Source: Chryseobacterium daeguense DSM 19388
GTDB lineage: Bacteria > Bacteroidota > Bacteroidia > Flavobacteriales > Weeksellaceae
Assembly: GCF_000430825.1 (NCBI RefSeq)
Contig: NZ_AUMT01000012.1
Coordinates: forward strand, 89,887 to 153,886
Direction of reading: 5' to 3'
Length of the DNA stretch: 64,000 nt
The position numbers and the translations under genes were made by a program. Position 1 is the first letter of the stretch. Every line of letters begins with the position of its first letter. Under the pieces are notes generated by a model. The model was not told the DNA's origin, made no database searches, and saw only the letters and a program-made list of their open reading frames with translations. Below, piece by piece: positions 36,058 through 45,113 of this stretch.

Positions 36058-37485
36058 ATGAATTCCTACAAAAATCCATTGGAAGAACGCTATTCAAGCG
36101 AAGAGATGTTGTTTAACTTTTCTCACAACAATAAATTCCAGAACTGGAGAAAGCTTTGGATCGCCCTTGCTGAAATCGAAAAAGACCTTGGACTTGAAAT
36201 CACAGACGAGCAGATCGCTGAATTGAAAGCCAATGCAGAAAACATCGATTATGAAAAAGCGGCAGAATACGAAAAAAAATTCCGTCATGATGTAATGGCT
36301 CATGTTCATACGTATGGCGATGTGGCACCTTCAGCAAAAGGAATTATTCATTTGGGAGCTACTTCAGCGTTTGTAGGAGATAATACAGATTTAATTCAAA
36401 TCCGTGACGGGCTTTTAATTTTAAAGAAAAAGCTGGTTAACGTTATCAAAAATTTAGCAGATTTTGCTATTCAGTATAAAGATTTACCGACTTTAGGTTT
36501 CACTCATTTCCAGCCTGCTCAGTTAACGACAGTTGGAAAAAGAGCAACACTTTGGTTACAAAGTTTGGTGCTTGATATTGAAGAGCTTGATTTCTTCTTA
36601 GAAACTTTACGTTTCAGAGGGGTAAAAGGAACGACAGGAACTGCTGCGAGCTTCCTTGAGCTTTTCAACGGTGATTATTCTAAAGTAAAGCATTTAGATA
36701 AAGAATTGTCAAAGAGATTCGGTTTCGAAAAAGTTTTCGGAGTTTCAGGACAGACTTACGACAGAAAAATTGATGCGAAAGTAGTTGCATTATTAGGAAA
36801 TATTGCACAATCCGCTCATAAATTCACAAACGATTTACGTTTGCTTCAAAACCTTAAGGAGATTGAAGAACCATTCGAGAAAAACCAGATCGGTTCATCT
36901 GCAATGGCTTACAAACGTAATCCAATGAGAAGCGAGAGAATCGGAGCATTGGCAAAATATGTAATGTCTTTAACGACGAGTTCGGCTATGGTTGCTTCTA
37001 CGCAATGGTTTGAAAGAACGTTGGACGATTCTGCAAATAAGAGATTAACAATTCCTCAGGCTTTCTTAGCTGTTGATGCGATTCTATTGATCTGGAACAA
37101 CATCATGAACGGAATTGTAGTATATCCGAACAGAATCAACAAACATATTATGGAAGAACTTCCTTTCATGGCGACAGAGTACATCATCATGGAAGAGGTG
37201 AAAGCCGGTGGCGACCGTCAGGAAATCCACGAAGTGATCAGAGTTCATTCCATGGAAGCGTCTAAAAAAGTAAAAGAAGAAGGTAAGGAAAACGACCTTA
37301 TTGAAAGAATTTTAAACGACGATTCTTTAAAATTAGATAAATCAAAATTAAAAGAAGTTCTTGATCCTAAAAATTTCATTGGTTTTGCACCAATTCAGAC
37401 GGAAGAATTCATCGCCAATGAAGTTCAGCCGATTATTGATGCCAACAAAGATTTGATAGGACTAGAGGCTGATCTTAAAGTATAA
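36058..37485 (+). CDS. purB: Adenylosuccinate lyase
   Basis: A 475-residue enzyme of the fumarase/aspartase superfamily, acting twice in purine synthesis (SAICAR to AICAR, adenylosuccinate to AMP). The signature GSSAMAYKRNPMRSER (about residues 281-296) with the catalytic Ser loop, HLGATSAFVGDNTD near 97-110 and the substrate-binding TLGFTHFQPAQLT near 145 are all intact. It is in the same stretch as purL but the two are separated by an unrelated gene. Confidence 0.96.
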   Translation: MNSYKNPLEERYSSEEMLFNFSHNNKFQNWRKLWIALAEIEKDLGLEITDEQIAELKANAENIDYEKAAEYEKKFRHDVMAHVHTYGDVAPSAKGIIHLGATSAFVGDNTDLIQIRDGLLILKKKLVNVIKNLADFAIQYKDLPTLGFTHFQPAQLTTVGKRATLWLQSLVLDIEELDFFLETLRFRGVKGTTGTAASFLELFNGDYSKVKHLDKELSKRFGFEKVFGVSGQTYDRKIDAKVVALLGNIAQSAHKFTNDLRLLQNLKEIEEPFEKNQIGSSAMAYKRNPMRSERIGALAKYVMSLTTSSAMVASTQWFERTLDDSANKRLTIPQAFLAVDAILLIWNNIMNGIVVYPNRINKHIMEELPFMATEYIIMEEVKAGGDRQEIHEVIRVHSMEASKKVKEEGKENDLIERILNDDSLKLDKSKLKEVLDPKNFIGFAPIQTEEFIANEVQPIIDANKDLIGLEADLKV

Positions 37486-37516
37486 TTGATATGCAGTCTT
37501 TTCGGCTGCATATTTA

Positions 37517-37546
37517 CTTTGTCAAAGTTGCAAATCTTTGACAAAG
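37517..37546. repeat. Perfect palindrome of the GTCAA family (copy 2)
   Basis: CTTTGTCAAAG and CTTTGACAAAG are perfect 11-bp arms around TTGCAAAT. It lies right after a small hairpin (37491-37511) downstream of purB and may act as a terminator or a REP-like element. A decayed copy is at 62740-62775. Confidence 0.6.
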
Positions 37547-37594
37547 TTTAAAGTAATATCATCAGATAAGGAATACTGTAGTAATTTCATCCGA

Positions 37595-38557
37595 ATGAAA
37601 AAAATATTTCTCATCATATCATTGATTCCAATTCTTTCTTTTTCGCAGGAAACGGAAGTGCTAAAGTATTTTAAATCAAAAGATTCCTTGGTCGGAGTTA
37701 AAAATCAGGATGGGAAAATTATTGTTCCTGCACAGTTCAAAGTTTTTTCTTATTTGAAAGATGGAGAATTGGTAAAAGGGGAAACCATCTATTTTGATGG
37801 TGATAAAAACAACGAAAAACCCGGAAAAAATGAGTGGGGGTATGTGTACGACAGAAAAGGGAATTTCCTGTACAGACCATTTTTTTACGACAACGGAGCG
37901 GATTATTTCTCTGAAGGCGTAAGAAGGTTTGTCAAAAATGGGAAAGTTGGCTTTGCAGATAGAAACGGTAAAACTGTTATTGAAGCTCAACATGATTTTG
38001 TATCGCCGTTCAACTATGGGTATGCCGCTTTTTGTGATGGCTGCGACTGGGAAAAAACAGACGATGAGCACAAAGCAATGGTCGGCGGGACATGGGGAGT
38101 GATGAATTTAAAAGGAGAAATTATAAAACCTGTTTCAAAATCTCAAAATACGATTGAAGTTGACGGAAAATATTTCCGGAATCCATTTAAATACAACGAA
38201 AAAGAGAAGGGTATTCTTCAGTTTTTCGAAAAACAAAATAAAAAGCTTTCAGAACTGTATTATGTAAATCATTATACAAAGTTATCTGAAAACGAAAAAA
38301 AATTATTCTTTGAAATCGTAGAAAGACCCAAAGAAAATTTTCCTTTCTATCAGGTAAACACTTATGACTACGGCAGGAGGGAAGCAGGATTAACCTATGA
38401 TTATAAATTCATGGTCTCAGAAGATGGCAAAAACGTTTTTGCACTCGACTATGATGAAGAAAAAATTCCTTTTGAAAAATGGCTTAAAAGACAAATAAAA
38501 CAAGCCGAAAAGTTTCAGAAAGAACATCCGTATAATCCGAATAAATTAAGTAAATAA
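37595..38557 (+). CDS. WG-repeat secreted protein
   Basis: Chosen from the ATG at 37595, giving 320 residues and a signal peptide ending ..ILSFSQ; the frame is open upstream but that part overlaps a palindromic repeat. The mature part contains WG-repeat units (LVGVKNQDGKIIVPAQF, EWGYVYDRKGNF, KVGFADRNGKTVIEAQHDF, TWGVMNLKGEIIKPV). The C-terminal third has no repeats. WG-repeat proteins are common and mostly uncharacterised. Confidence 0.75.
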   Translation: MKKIFLIISLIPILSFSQETEVLKYFKSKDSLVGVKNQDGKIIVPAQFKVFSYLKDGELVKGETIYFDGDKNNEKPGKNEWGYVYDRKGNFLYRPFFYDNGADYFSEGVRRFVKNGKVGFADRNGKTVIEAQHDFVSPFNYGYAAFCDGCDWEKTDDEHKAMVGGTWGVMNLKGEIIKPVSKSQNTIEVDGKYFRNPFKYNEKEKGILQFFEKQNKKLSELYYVNHYTKLSENEKKLFFEIVERPKENFPFYQVNTYDYGRREAGLTYDYKFMVSEDGKNVFALDYDEEKIPFEKWLKRQIKQAEKFQKEHPYNPNKLSK

Positions 38558-38584
38558 GTCTAATAAAATAATATCTGACATCTA

Positions 38585-41500
38585 ATGTCTCAAAACAAAA
38601 GAATTTTCGTAGAAAAAAGAGGAATTTTCGATGTGGAAAGTCCAAAAATTTTTGATGAAGTAAAAGCGGTGGTTCCGTCTGTCCAGAATGTAAAAGTGTA
38701 CAATGTTTACGACATTTTTGGATTGAATGACGGAGAATTCGAAAAAGTGGTAAACAGCACTTTCGTAGATCCGGTTACTGATATTTTACACGAAGAAAAC
38801 CCTGCAAAAGGAATTAATTTCGGAATGGAATTTTTACCGGGGCAGTACGACCAGCGTGCAGATTCTGCTCAGCAGTGTATCGCTTTACTGACTGAAAATG
38901 AGAAGTCCAAAGTGAGAAGCGGGAAATTAATCGAGTTTGAAGGAATTTCCGAAGCTGATTTAGCAAAAATCAAAGATTTGTTAATCAATAAAGTAGAATC
39001 TCAGGAGAAAGATCTGTCAATTTTAGACATTCCTGCGGAAGAAACCCCTTCAAAAGTTATTGTTCACGAAAATTTTAATTCATATAATTCGGAAGAATTA
39101 GAGAAATTTTATAACTCTCATGGTTTTGCATTAGGTTTAGATGATTTGAAATTCATTCAGGAATATTTTAAATCTGAACAAAGAAATCCTACGGAAACTG
39201 AACTTAAAGTTTTAGACACCTACTGGAGTGACCACTGCCGTCACACAACATTCGAAACAGAATTATCGAATATTGAGTTTGAAGGACAGTTTAAACATAC
39301 ATTGGAAACTATTTTCAATGATTATATCGAAAAAAGGAAGTTCTTAGGACGCGAATTGAAACCAATCTCTTTAATGGATCTGGCGACCGTTTGCGGAAGA
39401 TATTTTCATAAAACAGGCCAATTGGAGAACCTGGTGGTTTCTGATGAAATCAACGCCTGTACAATCCAGATCGAAGCTGAATACGATGGTAAAAAAGAAC
39501 CTTGGTATTTACTATTCAAAAACGAAACTCACAATCACCCAACGGAAATTGAACCTTTCGGAGGTGCTTCAACTTGTTTAGGTGGAGCAATCAGAGATCC
39601 TTTGTCCGGACGTTCATTCGTTTTCCAGGCGATGAGATTAACGGGTGCAGCAGACGTTTTAGAACCGGTTGATCAGACTTTACCAGGTAAATTACCTCAA
39701 AAAACAATCACAAAACAGGCAGCGAATGGATATTCTTCTTACGGTAACCAAATTGGTTTGGCGACTACGATGGTTTCTGAAATCTATGATGAAGGCTACA
39801 AAGCAAAAAGAATGGAAGTTGGTTTCGTTGCGGGAGCAGTTCCGGTGGACTGGGTAAGACGTGAAAAGCCAGAAGCTGGTGATTCTATCATCATCTTAGG
39901 AGGCGCAACAGGTCGTGACGGTGTTGGTGGAGCAAGCGGAAGTTCAAAAGAACAGGACGAAACTTCGATCCACACAATGAGTTCTGAAGTTCAGAAAGGA
40001 AATGCGGTTGAAGAGCGTAAAATCCAAAGATTATTCAGAAACCCTGAAGTAACAAGATTGATTAAAAAATCTAATGACTTCGGAGCTGGCGGTGTTTCTG
40101 TAGCCATCGGTGAAATTGCTGATTCTTTGGAAGTTAATCTTGATGTTTTGCCTTTAAAATATGAAGGTTTGAACGGAACCGAGCTTGCTATTTCTGAATC
40201 TCAGGAAAGAATGGCGGTTGTGGTTGAACCAAAAGATAAAGAGCAGTTCATTAAATTCTGTGAAGCTGAAAATATTGTAGCTGTGGAGGTTGCAAAAGTG
40301 ACAGATTCCGGAAGAATGCAGATGTTCTGGAAAGGGGATAAAATTGTTGACCTTTCAAGAGCGTTTTTAGATACGAACGGTTGTTCAAAAAGCCAGGAAG
40401 TTAAAATCAGTCACCTTAATGAAGTAAAAGAAGAAACTCAATCATTTAATGAAGAGAATTTCTTGAAAATTTTAGGTGATAAGAATGTAGCTTCTCAAAA
40501 AGGTTTATTGGAAATGTTCGATTCGTCTATCGGTGCGACTACGGTGGCGATGCCTTTAGGTGGAAAATATCAGCAGACTTTGATGGAAGGAAGTGTTCAA
40601 ACCTTACCTATTATCGGAGCAAAAAATATTGAAACAGTTTCTTTGGCGAGTTGGGGATTCGATGCAGAGATTTCTAAGCAGAATTCTTTGTTGGGAGCTT
40701 CTTATGCAGTTGTAGAAAGTGTTGCGAAGATCGTTGCGATGGGTGGCGATTATAAAAATATCAGATTCAGTTTCCAGGAATATTTTGAGAAATTAGGTCA
40801 GAATCCTGAAAAATGGGGTAAACCTTTAGCTTCTTTGTTGGGAGCTTATGATGCTCAGATTAATTTCGGTTTGGCAGCAATTGGTGGTAAAGATTCAATG
40901 AGTGGAACGTATCAGGATCTGAATGTTCCGCCAACGTTGATTTCTTTCGCTTGTGCGAACGGAGAAAAGAAAAATATTATCTCTCCTGAATTTAAGAATG
41001 CAGGTAATAAAGTGTATTTCTTCAATCATATTGCTCAGGAAAACGGACTTCCGAATTATGATGCTTTAAAAACTGTTTTTGAATTCATTTTTGAAAATAT
41101 TAAAGCCGGAAAAATTGTTTCTGTGAAAACGGTTAAAGAAGGTGGAGTTGCTGTGGCTTTAGCAAAAATGAGCTTCGGAAACAGATTAGGTGCTGACATT
41201 ACTGTTGATGAAAAAGTTTTATTAACTAAAAATATCGGTAGCTTAATCATTGAATCTAAAGAAGAGTTAAGTTCTACAAGTATTCAGTTAATTGGAGAAG
41301 TTAAAGATTCAAATGTTATCAAAATTAACGATGCTGAATTTGAAATTGAGAAATTATTAGCAGCAAATACCAATACGTTTGAAAATCTTTTTCCAACGAT
41401 TGAAAAAGAAAAAATTACGGTTGAAATTGATGAGAAATTAAACTCGATCAATCCAAGAAATATTATCATTAAAAAACACGGAATCGCTCAGCCAAAAGTA

Positions 41501-42280
41501 TTCGCACCGGTTTTCCCGGGAACAAACTGTGAGTATGATACGTTGAACGCTTTCGCAAAAGAAGGTGCAGTTACAAGCAGCCTACCTTTAATCAATATCA
41601 ATCACCAATTATTGGATGAAAGCATTGATGCCTGGGTGGAAGAAATCAAAACTTCTCAGATTCTGGCTTTCTCAGGAGGTTTCTCTGCGGGGGACGAACC
41701 GGATGGCTCCGCAAAATTCATTGTAAACGTTTTGAAAAACGAAAAGATGAGAAATGCAGTGCACGAATTGCTCGACAGAGACGGAATGATCATAGGTATC
41801 TGTAACGGTTTTCAAGCCTTAGTTAAATCCGGATTATTACCTTACGGAAGAATTAAAGATCTGGATGAAAATTCTCCGACTTTGGCTCACAATGCCATCA
41901 GAAGACACATTTCCCAAATGGTGAACGTGAAAGTATTGAATGACGAATCTCCTTGGTTAAAAGGAATGAAGGATCAGGTTTTCACGATCCCGATTTCGCA
42001 CGGTGAAGGTCGTTTCATGGCTTCGGAAGAAGAAATTCAGAAGTTGTATGAAAACGGGCAGATTGCTACGCAATATTTAGATTTAGAAGGAAACATCGCT
42101 CACGGAATGCCATTCAATCCAAATAATTCATTGTTCGGAATTGAAGGAATCACGAGTCCGGACGGAAAAATATTCGGTAGAATGGGACATCCGGAACGTT
42201 TTGCGGAAGGGTTGATGAAAAATATTCCAACTGCGAATTATCACAATATCTTTAAAAACGGAGTGGAATACTTCAAATAA
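38585..42280 (+). CDS. purL: Phosphoribosylformylglycinamidine synthase (large, single-chain)
   Basis: A 1,231-residue FGAM synthase with the PurL and PurQ parts in one chain. The linker motif DTYWSDHCRHTTFET is near residue 210 and the ATP/Mg site NETHNHPTEIEPFGGASTC near 310. A second synthase half follows (GGKDSMSGTY). The glutaminase domain at the C-terminus has the nucleophile Cys in GICNGFQAL (about residue 1074) and the His/Glu pair in MGHPER. It performs step 4 of de novo purine synthesis. The length is typical of the single-chain form. Confidence 0.95.
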   Translation: MSQNKRIFVEKRGIFDVESPKIFDEVKAVVPSVQNVKVYNVYDIFGLNDGEFEKVVNSTFVDPVTDILHEENPAKGINFGMEFLPGQYDQRADSAQQCIALLTENEKSKVRSGKLIEFEGISEADLAKIKDLLINKVESQEKDLSILDIPAEETPSKVIVHENFNSYNSEELEKFYNSHGFALGLDDLKFIQEYFKSEQRNPTETELKVLDTYWSDHCRHTTFETELSNIEFEGQFKHTLETIFNDYIEKRKFLGRELKPISLMDLATVCGRYFHKTGQLENLVVSDEINACTIQIEAEYDGKKEPWYLLFKNETHNHPTEIEPFGGASTCLGGAIRDPLSGRSFVFQAMRLTGAADVLEPVDQTLPGKLPQKTITKQAANGYSSYGNQIGLATTMVSEIYDEGYKAKRMEVGFVAGAVPVDWVRREKPEAGDSIIILGGATGRDGVGGASGSSKEQDETSIHTMSSEVQKGNAVEERKIQRLFRNPEVTRLIKKSNDFGAGGVSVAIGEIADSLEVNLDVLPLKYEGLNGTELAISESQERMAVVVEPKDKEQFIKFCEAENIVAVEVAKVTDSGRMQMFWKGDKIVDLSRAFLDTNGCSKSQEVKISHLNEVKEETQSFNEENFLKILGDKNVASQKGLLEMFDSSIGATTVAMPLGGKYQQTLMEGSVQTLPIIGAKNIETVSLASWGFDAEISKQNSLLGASYAVVESVAKIVAMGGDYKNIRFSFQEYFEKLGQNPEKWGKPLASLLGAYDAQINFGLAAIGGKDSMSGTYQDLNVPPTLISFACANGEKKNIISPEFKNAGNKVYFFNHIAQENGLPNYDALKTVFEFIFENIKAGKIVSVKTVKEGGVAVALAKMSFGNRLGADITVDEKVLLTKNIGSLIIESKEELSSTSIQLIGEVKDSNVIKINDAEFEIEKLLAANTNTFENLFPTIEKEKITVEIDEKLNSINPRNIIIKKHGIAQPKVFAPVFPGTNCEYDTLNAFAKEGAVTSSLPLININHQLLDESIDAWVEEIKTSQILAFSGGFSAGDEPDGSAKFIVNVLKNEKMRNAVHELLDRDGMIIGICNGFQALVKSGLLPYGRIKDLDENSPTLAHNAIRRHISQMVNVKVLNDESPWLKGMKDQVFTIPISHGEGRFMASEEEIQKLYENGQIATQYLDLEGNIAHGMPFNPNNSLFGIEGITSPDGKIFGRMGHPERFAEGLMKNIPTANYHNIFKNGVEYFK

Positions 42281-42306
42281 AACGAAATACATTTCAATAG
42301 TAAAAG

Positions 42307-42369
<63 letters not shown>

Positions 42370-42468
42370 GTTATTTCTGAAAGAATTTTCTTTAATGTTG
42401 CCTTTTAATTAAAATATTTCATTTAAAATCTATTTTTCACTAATTTTGATAATTATAAACTTTTAACC

Positions 42469-43440
42469 ATGCTAAAAAACTACTACCTATTATTATTTTC
42501 ATTTTTTACAATGATTTTCGCGAAGGCCCAGTCCGGAAATGCTCTGGATTTTGATGGGACTAATGACTATGTTTCCTTCAGTGTTCCGACAATGTTTAAT
42601 AATTTTGCCAGTCAGGATTTTACGATTGAAGCAAGAATAAAACCAACGGCTTTTACTGTTAGCCGGTTTTTTTTTGTGCAGACAACCAATTCCAACTTTG
42701 TCAGTATTTTGATAAGTACATCTGGAAATCTGTATGCTTACATAAGCGGAACCAATAATTTTGCAACTACAAGTACTCTCACTCTGAATGCCTGGAATCA
42801 CATCGCAGTCACAAGGTCAGTGAGCAGCAATACTACATCATTATATATTAATGGTGTTTTACAAACTACGGGATCGGGGGGCAGTACATCATTGGGAACT
42901 CAGAATTTAATGACAATCGGAGCCAGAACGGACGGAGCCCAACCATTTAAAGGAACTATTGATGAATTCAGGATCTGGAATACGGTAAGAACCGAGTCTC
43001 AAATAACGGCGAACATGAATAATCCTTTAATATTACCACAAACAGGATTGGTTTCTTACTATAAATTCAATCAGGGAATCGCAAACGGAAACAACCCAAC
43101 TGTTACTACGCTTAACGATGAACTTAATACAGGAAATGGATTTTTATTAAATTTTGCATTAACAGGAACAACATCTAACTGGGTAGGTTCTAGTACTTTA
43201 TCTGTAAATGATGTTAATCATTCGTCATCTCTTTCATTAGCGCCCAATCCGGCAGAAAATGAAATAAAAATCTCGGGGTTAAAGCAAAAAACTTCATATA
43301 AAATTTTTAATGCTGCAGGACAGTTGATGAAAACAGGCAATGTGGCGAATGAAAATAATATTATTCAGATCTCAGACTTAAATAGCGGGATTTATTTTAT
43401 TAATTTAAATAATGAAAAAATAAAGTTCATTAAAAAGTAA
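42469..43440 (+). CDS. LamG-domain protein with type IX secretion sorting domain
   Basis: A 323-residue protein with a signal peptide ending ..FAKAQ. A LamG/concanavalin-like domain (residues about 22-190) follows, with NALDFDGTNDYV, FTIEARIKP, WNHIAVTRS, TSLYINGVLQTTGSG and GTIDEFRIWNTVRTESQI. The last 75 residues are a type A T9SS sorting domain (SLAPNPAENEIKIS, YKIFNAAGQLMKTG, DLNSGIYFINL). It should cross the outer membrane by T9SS and be attached at the surface. The ligand is unknown. A TAATTTTG box at 42441-42448 may be its promoter. Confidence 0.85.
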   Translation: MLKNYYLLLFSFFTMIFAKAQSGNALDFDGTNDYVSFSVPTMFNNFASQDFTIEARIKPTAFTVSRFFFVQTTNSNFVSILISTSGNLYAYISGTNNFATTSTLTLNAWNHIAVTRSVSSNTTSLYINGVLQTTGSGGSTSLGTQNLMTIGARTDGAQPFKGTIDEFRIWNTVRTESQITANMNNPLILPQTGLVSYYKFNQGIANGNNPTVTTLNDELNTGNGFLLNFALTGTTSNWVGSSTLSVNDVNHSSSLSLAPNPAENEIKISGLKQKTSYKIFNAAGQLMKTGNVANENNIIQISDLNSGIYFINLNNEKIKFIKK

Positions 43441-43462
43441 TTATTGATACTACATTTTCACT

Positions 43463-43846
43463 ATGAAAAATGAAAATTCAAATAAAAAAATGACTGTCAT
43501 CAATGGCAGTCATTTTTCAAATCTGGAAGGCTTCTACGAAGAGATTTCACAGCTTTTTATGCAAGATGCAGATTGGAAAATAGGAACATTAGATGGTTTT
43601 GATGATATTTTGTATGGAGTTAAAACTGACATCACCTGGAAAAATTCCCGAAAGTCAAAAGAAGATTTAGGCTTTAATGCGACCAAAGAATTTTATGAAA
43701 ATAAAATCAGACAGGGAAAGCCTTTTAATGTTAAATTAATTCAACAAAAACTGAATGAACTGATCGATGGAAGCGGACAGACCTTATTTGAAATTTTAAT
43801 CGAAATTATACAATCGCACAAAAATATTACGCTAATTTTGGATTGA
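43463..43846 (+). CDS. Barstar-like ribonuclease inhibitor family protein
   Basis: A 127-residue protein with the barstar fold pattern (PF01337): VINGSHFSNLEGFYEEISQ, GTLDGFDDILYGV, ITWKNSRKSKEDLGF and a closing strand NITLILD. Barstars inhibit barnase-type RNases and many are immunity proteins to RNase toxins. No barnase or toxin gene is adjacent, so it is an orphan. An intrinsic-terminator-like hairpin overlaps codons 9-19. Translation could start at 43463 or at the ATG at 43490. Confidence 0.75.
   Translation: MKNENSNKKMTVINGSHFSNLEGFYEEISQLFMQDADWKIGTLDGFDDILYGVKTDITWKNSRKSKEDLGFNATKEFYENKIRQGKPFNVKLIQQKLNELIDGSGQTLFEILIEIIQSHKNITLILD
43489..43517 (+). terminator. Terminator-like hairpin inside the barstar 5' coding region
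   Basis: AATGACTGTCAT and ATGGCAGTCATT form a 12-bp stem with one T-G pair and a 2-base loop, followed by T tract. It lies about 50 bp after the stop of the LamG/T9SS gene, so it may terminate that gene or attenuate barstar transcription. Confidence 0.6.
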
Positions 43847-43892
43847 TTTTTATTAAATAAAATCTTAATGTTTCAAAAACTTTTATATATCA

Positions 43893-44228
43893 ATGCCCAA
43901 CCTATTTTCCTACGGAACATTACAAAAAGAACAAGTTCAGATCGAGACCTTCGGAAGAATTTTACAAGGAGAAAAAGATATTCTAGCCGGATACAAACTT
44001 AAAATGTTGGAAATCACCGACCCTGAAGTGCTGAGAAAAAGCAGCCAAAAATATCACCCTATTTTAGAATTTTCCGGAAGCAATGAAGATGAAGTGGAAG
44101 GTGTTTTATTTGAAGTGACAGATAAGGAAGTCCTTCAGGCCGATAAATATGAAGTGGATGATTACAAAAGAATTGAAACCACTTTTAAATCCGGGAAAAA
44201 AGGATTTATCTATGTCGGTAACAGATAA
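43893..44228 (+). CDS. Gamma-glutamylcyclotransferase-like (AIG2/GGCT) protein
   Basis: A 111-residue protein with the GGCT-fold start MPNLFSYGTLQ, the GYKLKMLEI strand, the EVEGVLFEVT segment and DKYEVDDYKRIETT, where the conserved acidic residue of the family sits. Members cyclise gamma-glutamyl amines or have unknown roles. The gene ends 35 bp before the left terminal repeat of the mobile element and seems intact. Confidence 0.8.
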   Translation: MPNLFSYGTLQKEQVQIETFGRILQGEKDILAGYKLKMLEITDPEVLRKSSQKYHPILEFSGSNEDEVEGVLFEVTDKEVLQADKYEVDDYKRIETTFKSGKKGFIYVGNR

Positions 44229-44263
44229 TTCTAACGATCTAATTAACGAAAAAATAAAAGTTT

Positions 44264-44292
44264 TTGGCAACTACATACCACTTTACACAAAA
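44264..44292 (+). repeat. Left terminal inverted repeat
   Basis: Twenty-nine bases beginning TTGGCAACTACATACC and ending TTTACACAAAA. It is an exact reverse complement of 45904-45932. Confidence 0.85.
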
Positions 44293-44308
44293 CAAGATGG
44301 GAATAAAA

Positions 44309-44332
44309 AGACCATAGCGTTAACTACGGTCT
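44309..44332 (-). terminator. Minus-strand hairpin next to the left terminal repeat
   Basis: AGACCATAG and CTACGGTCT pair at 8 of 9 positions around CGTTAA. On the minus strand it is followed by TTTTTATT, so it would stop transcription leaving the element leftward. Confidence 0.5.
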
Positions 44333-44386
44333 AATCACCAAGATATTACCAGAGTATTAAATTAAAGTAGATTAAACTATTAGGGG

Positions 44387-44488
44387 TTACCCCTTAAACA
44401 TAGTAATAATCTCGATGATTGCTTTAATGGCAGGTATAAGAGCTGAAATTAGTATTAAAACTTTATACCACTTATTAAAATTTCTCAT
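44387..44488 (-). CDS. Putative 33-residue single-span membrane peptide
   Basis: The reading frame starts MRNFNKWYKVLILISAL and continues with one hydrophobic helix to ..IITMFKG. A short basic head plus a single span is common in small membrane peptides. There is no independent support for translation. A small palindrome (AGGGGTTACCCCT) lies at its end. Confidence 0.3.
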   Translation of the reverse strand: MRNFNKWYKVLILISALIPAIKAIIEIITMFKG

Positions 44489-44543
44489 CTTTCTTCTTTT
44501 CTGTTAAATACTCAGTGGACAAGGAAAGAAATCTTTTCAAATG

Positions 44544-44575
44544 TACTAAAAAAGGACTAGATTTTCTAGTCCTTT
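44544..44575 (-). terminator. Terminator of the 130-aa membrane protein gene
   Basis: AAAGGACTAGA and TCTAGTCCTTT are perfect 11-bp arms with loop TTT; on the minus strand a T run follows. It is 22 bp beyond the stop codon. It is closely similar to the hairpin at 45875-45898. Confidence 0.75.
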
Positions 44576-44597
44576 ATGTTTTTGGTAAATGGCTTTA

Positions 44598-44990
44598 TTA
44601 ATCTAGTATATAATCATCTTTCTTTAGATTAGTGAACATATAAATAAATGCTATTAAATGAGCTACAGTATCTATTATTGCTGATATTTTCATTAATCTT
44701 GTAGACTCTTCAAAAGCAAAAACTAATGATATGTAGTATATTACTGATAACAGAGATAGTGCAGTCAATATAAGGAAACCAACTTTTTTATTTTCTTTTG
44801 GGAAAATTCTCAATGCTACTTCTATACCAAATCCTACAGACATCATAATCACAACAAAGTCAGCCCAAATTGTAGTTTCCATTTGATAAATTAAGTTTAT
44901 AAGCCTAAGTATAAATCCTTCTAAAATTCTGGCTAATACAGTAATAATAAAAAACGCTGGTACAAATAATAAATACCTAATAGTTTTCAT
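44598..44990 (-). CDS. Four-helix membrane protein of unknown function (element cargo)
   Basis: The ATG at 44990 gives 130 residues; a GTG seven codons upstream is also in frame. There are four hydrophobic segments (about residues 4-30, 38-57, 68-90 and 98-120), separated by short charged loops (LRIFPKENKKVG, FEESTRLMK). No conserved catalytic motif is visible and I recognise no family. It lies inside the terminal-repeat-bounded element, between a 12-bp inverted pair (CTCAGTGGACAA at 44511-44522 and its complement at 45004-45015). It may be a passenger gene. Confidence 0.55.
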   Translation of the reverse strand: MKTIRYLLFVPAFFIITVLARILEGFILRLINLIYQMETTIWADFVVIMMSVGFGIEVALRIFPKENKKVGFLILTALSLLSVIYYISLVFAFEESTRLMKISAIIDTVAHLIAFIYMFTNLKKDDYILD

Positions 44991-45024
44991 AGTTAAAAAT
45001 GTTTTGTCCACTCAGCCCCTAAAG

Positions 45025-45113
45025 TGGAGTTGCTAACTTTGTTAGGACACAATTCTTATACTCTTTATCTTTAAGAGTATAAGAATTGTGTCCTAACAAA
45101 GTTAGCAACTCCA
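45025..45113. repeat. 89-bp near-perfect palindrome derived from the IS3-type left end
   Basis: Forty-one-base arms (45025-45065 and 45073-45113) are exact reverse complements around a 7-base loop. Bases 45025-45080 are identical to 63644-63699, the left end of the IS3-family element at the end of the window. The palindrome therefore begins and ends with the IS terminus (TGGAGTTGC...GCAACTCCA). It interrupts the IS1595-type transposase gene. Confidence 0.85.

Noticed and set aside
37538..37594. Longer start of the WG-repeat gene
   Set aside because: The extension overlaps the GTCAA palindrome and precedes a clear signal peptide at 37595.
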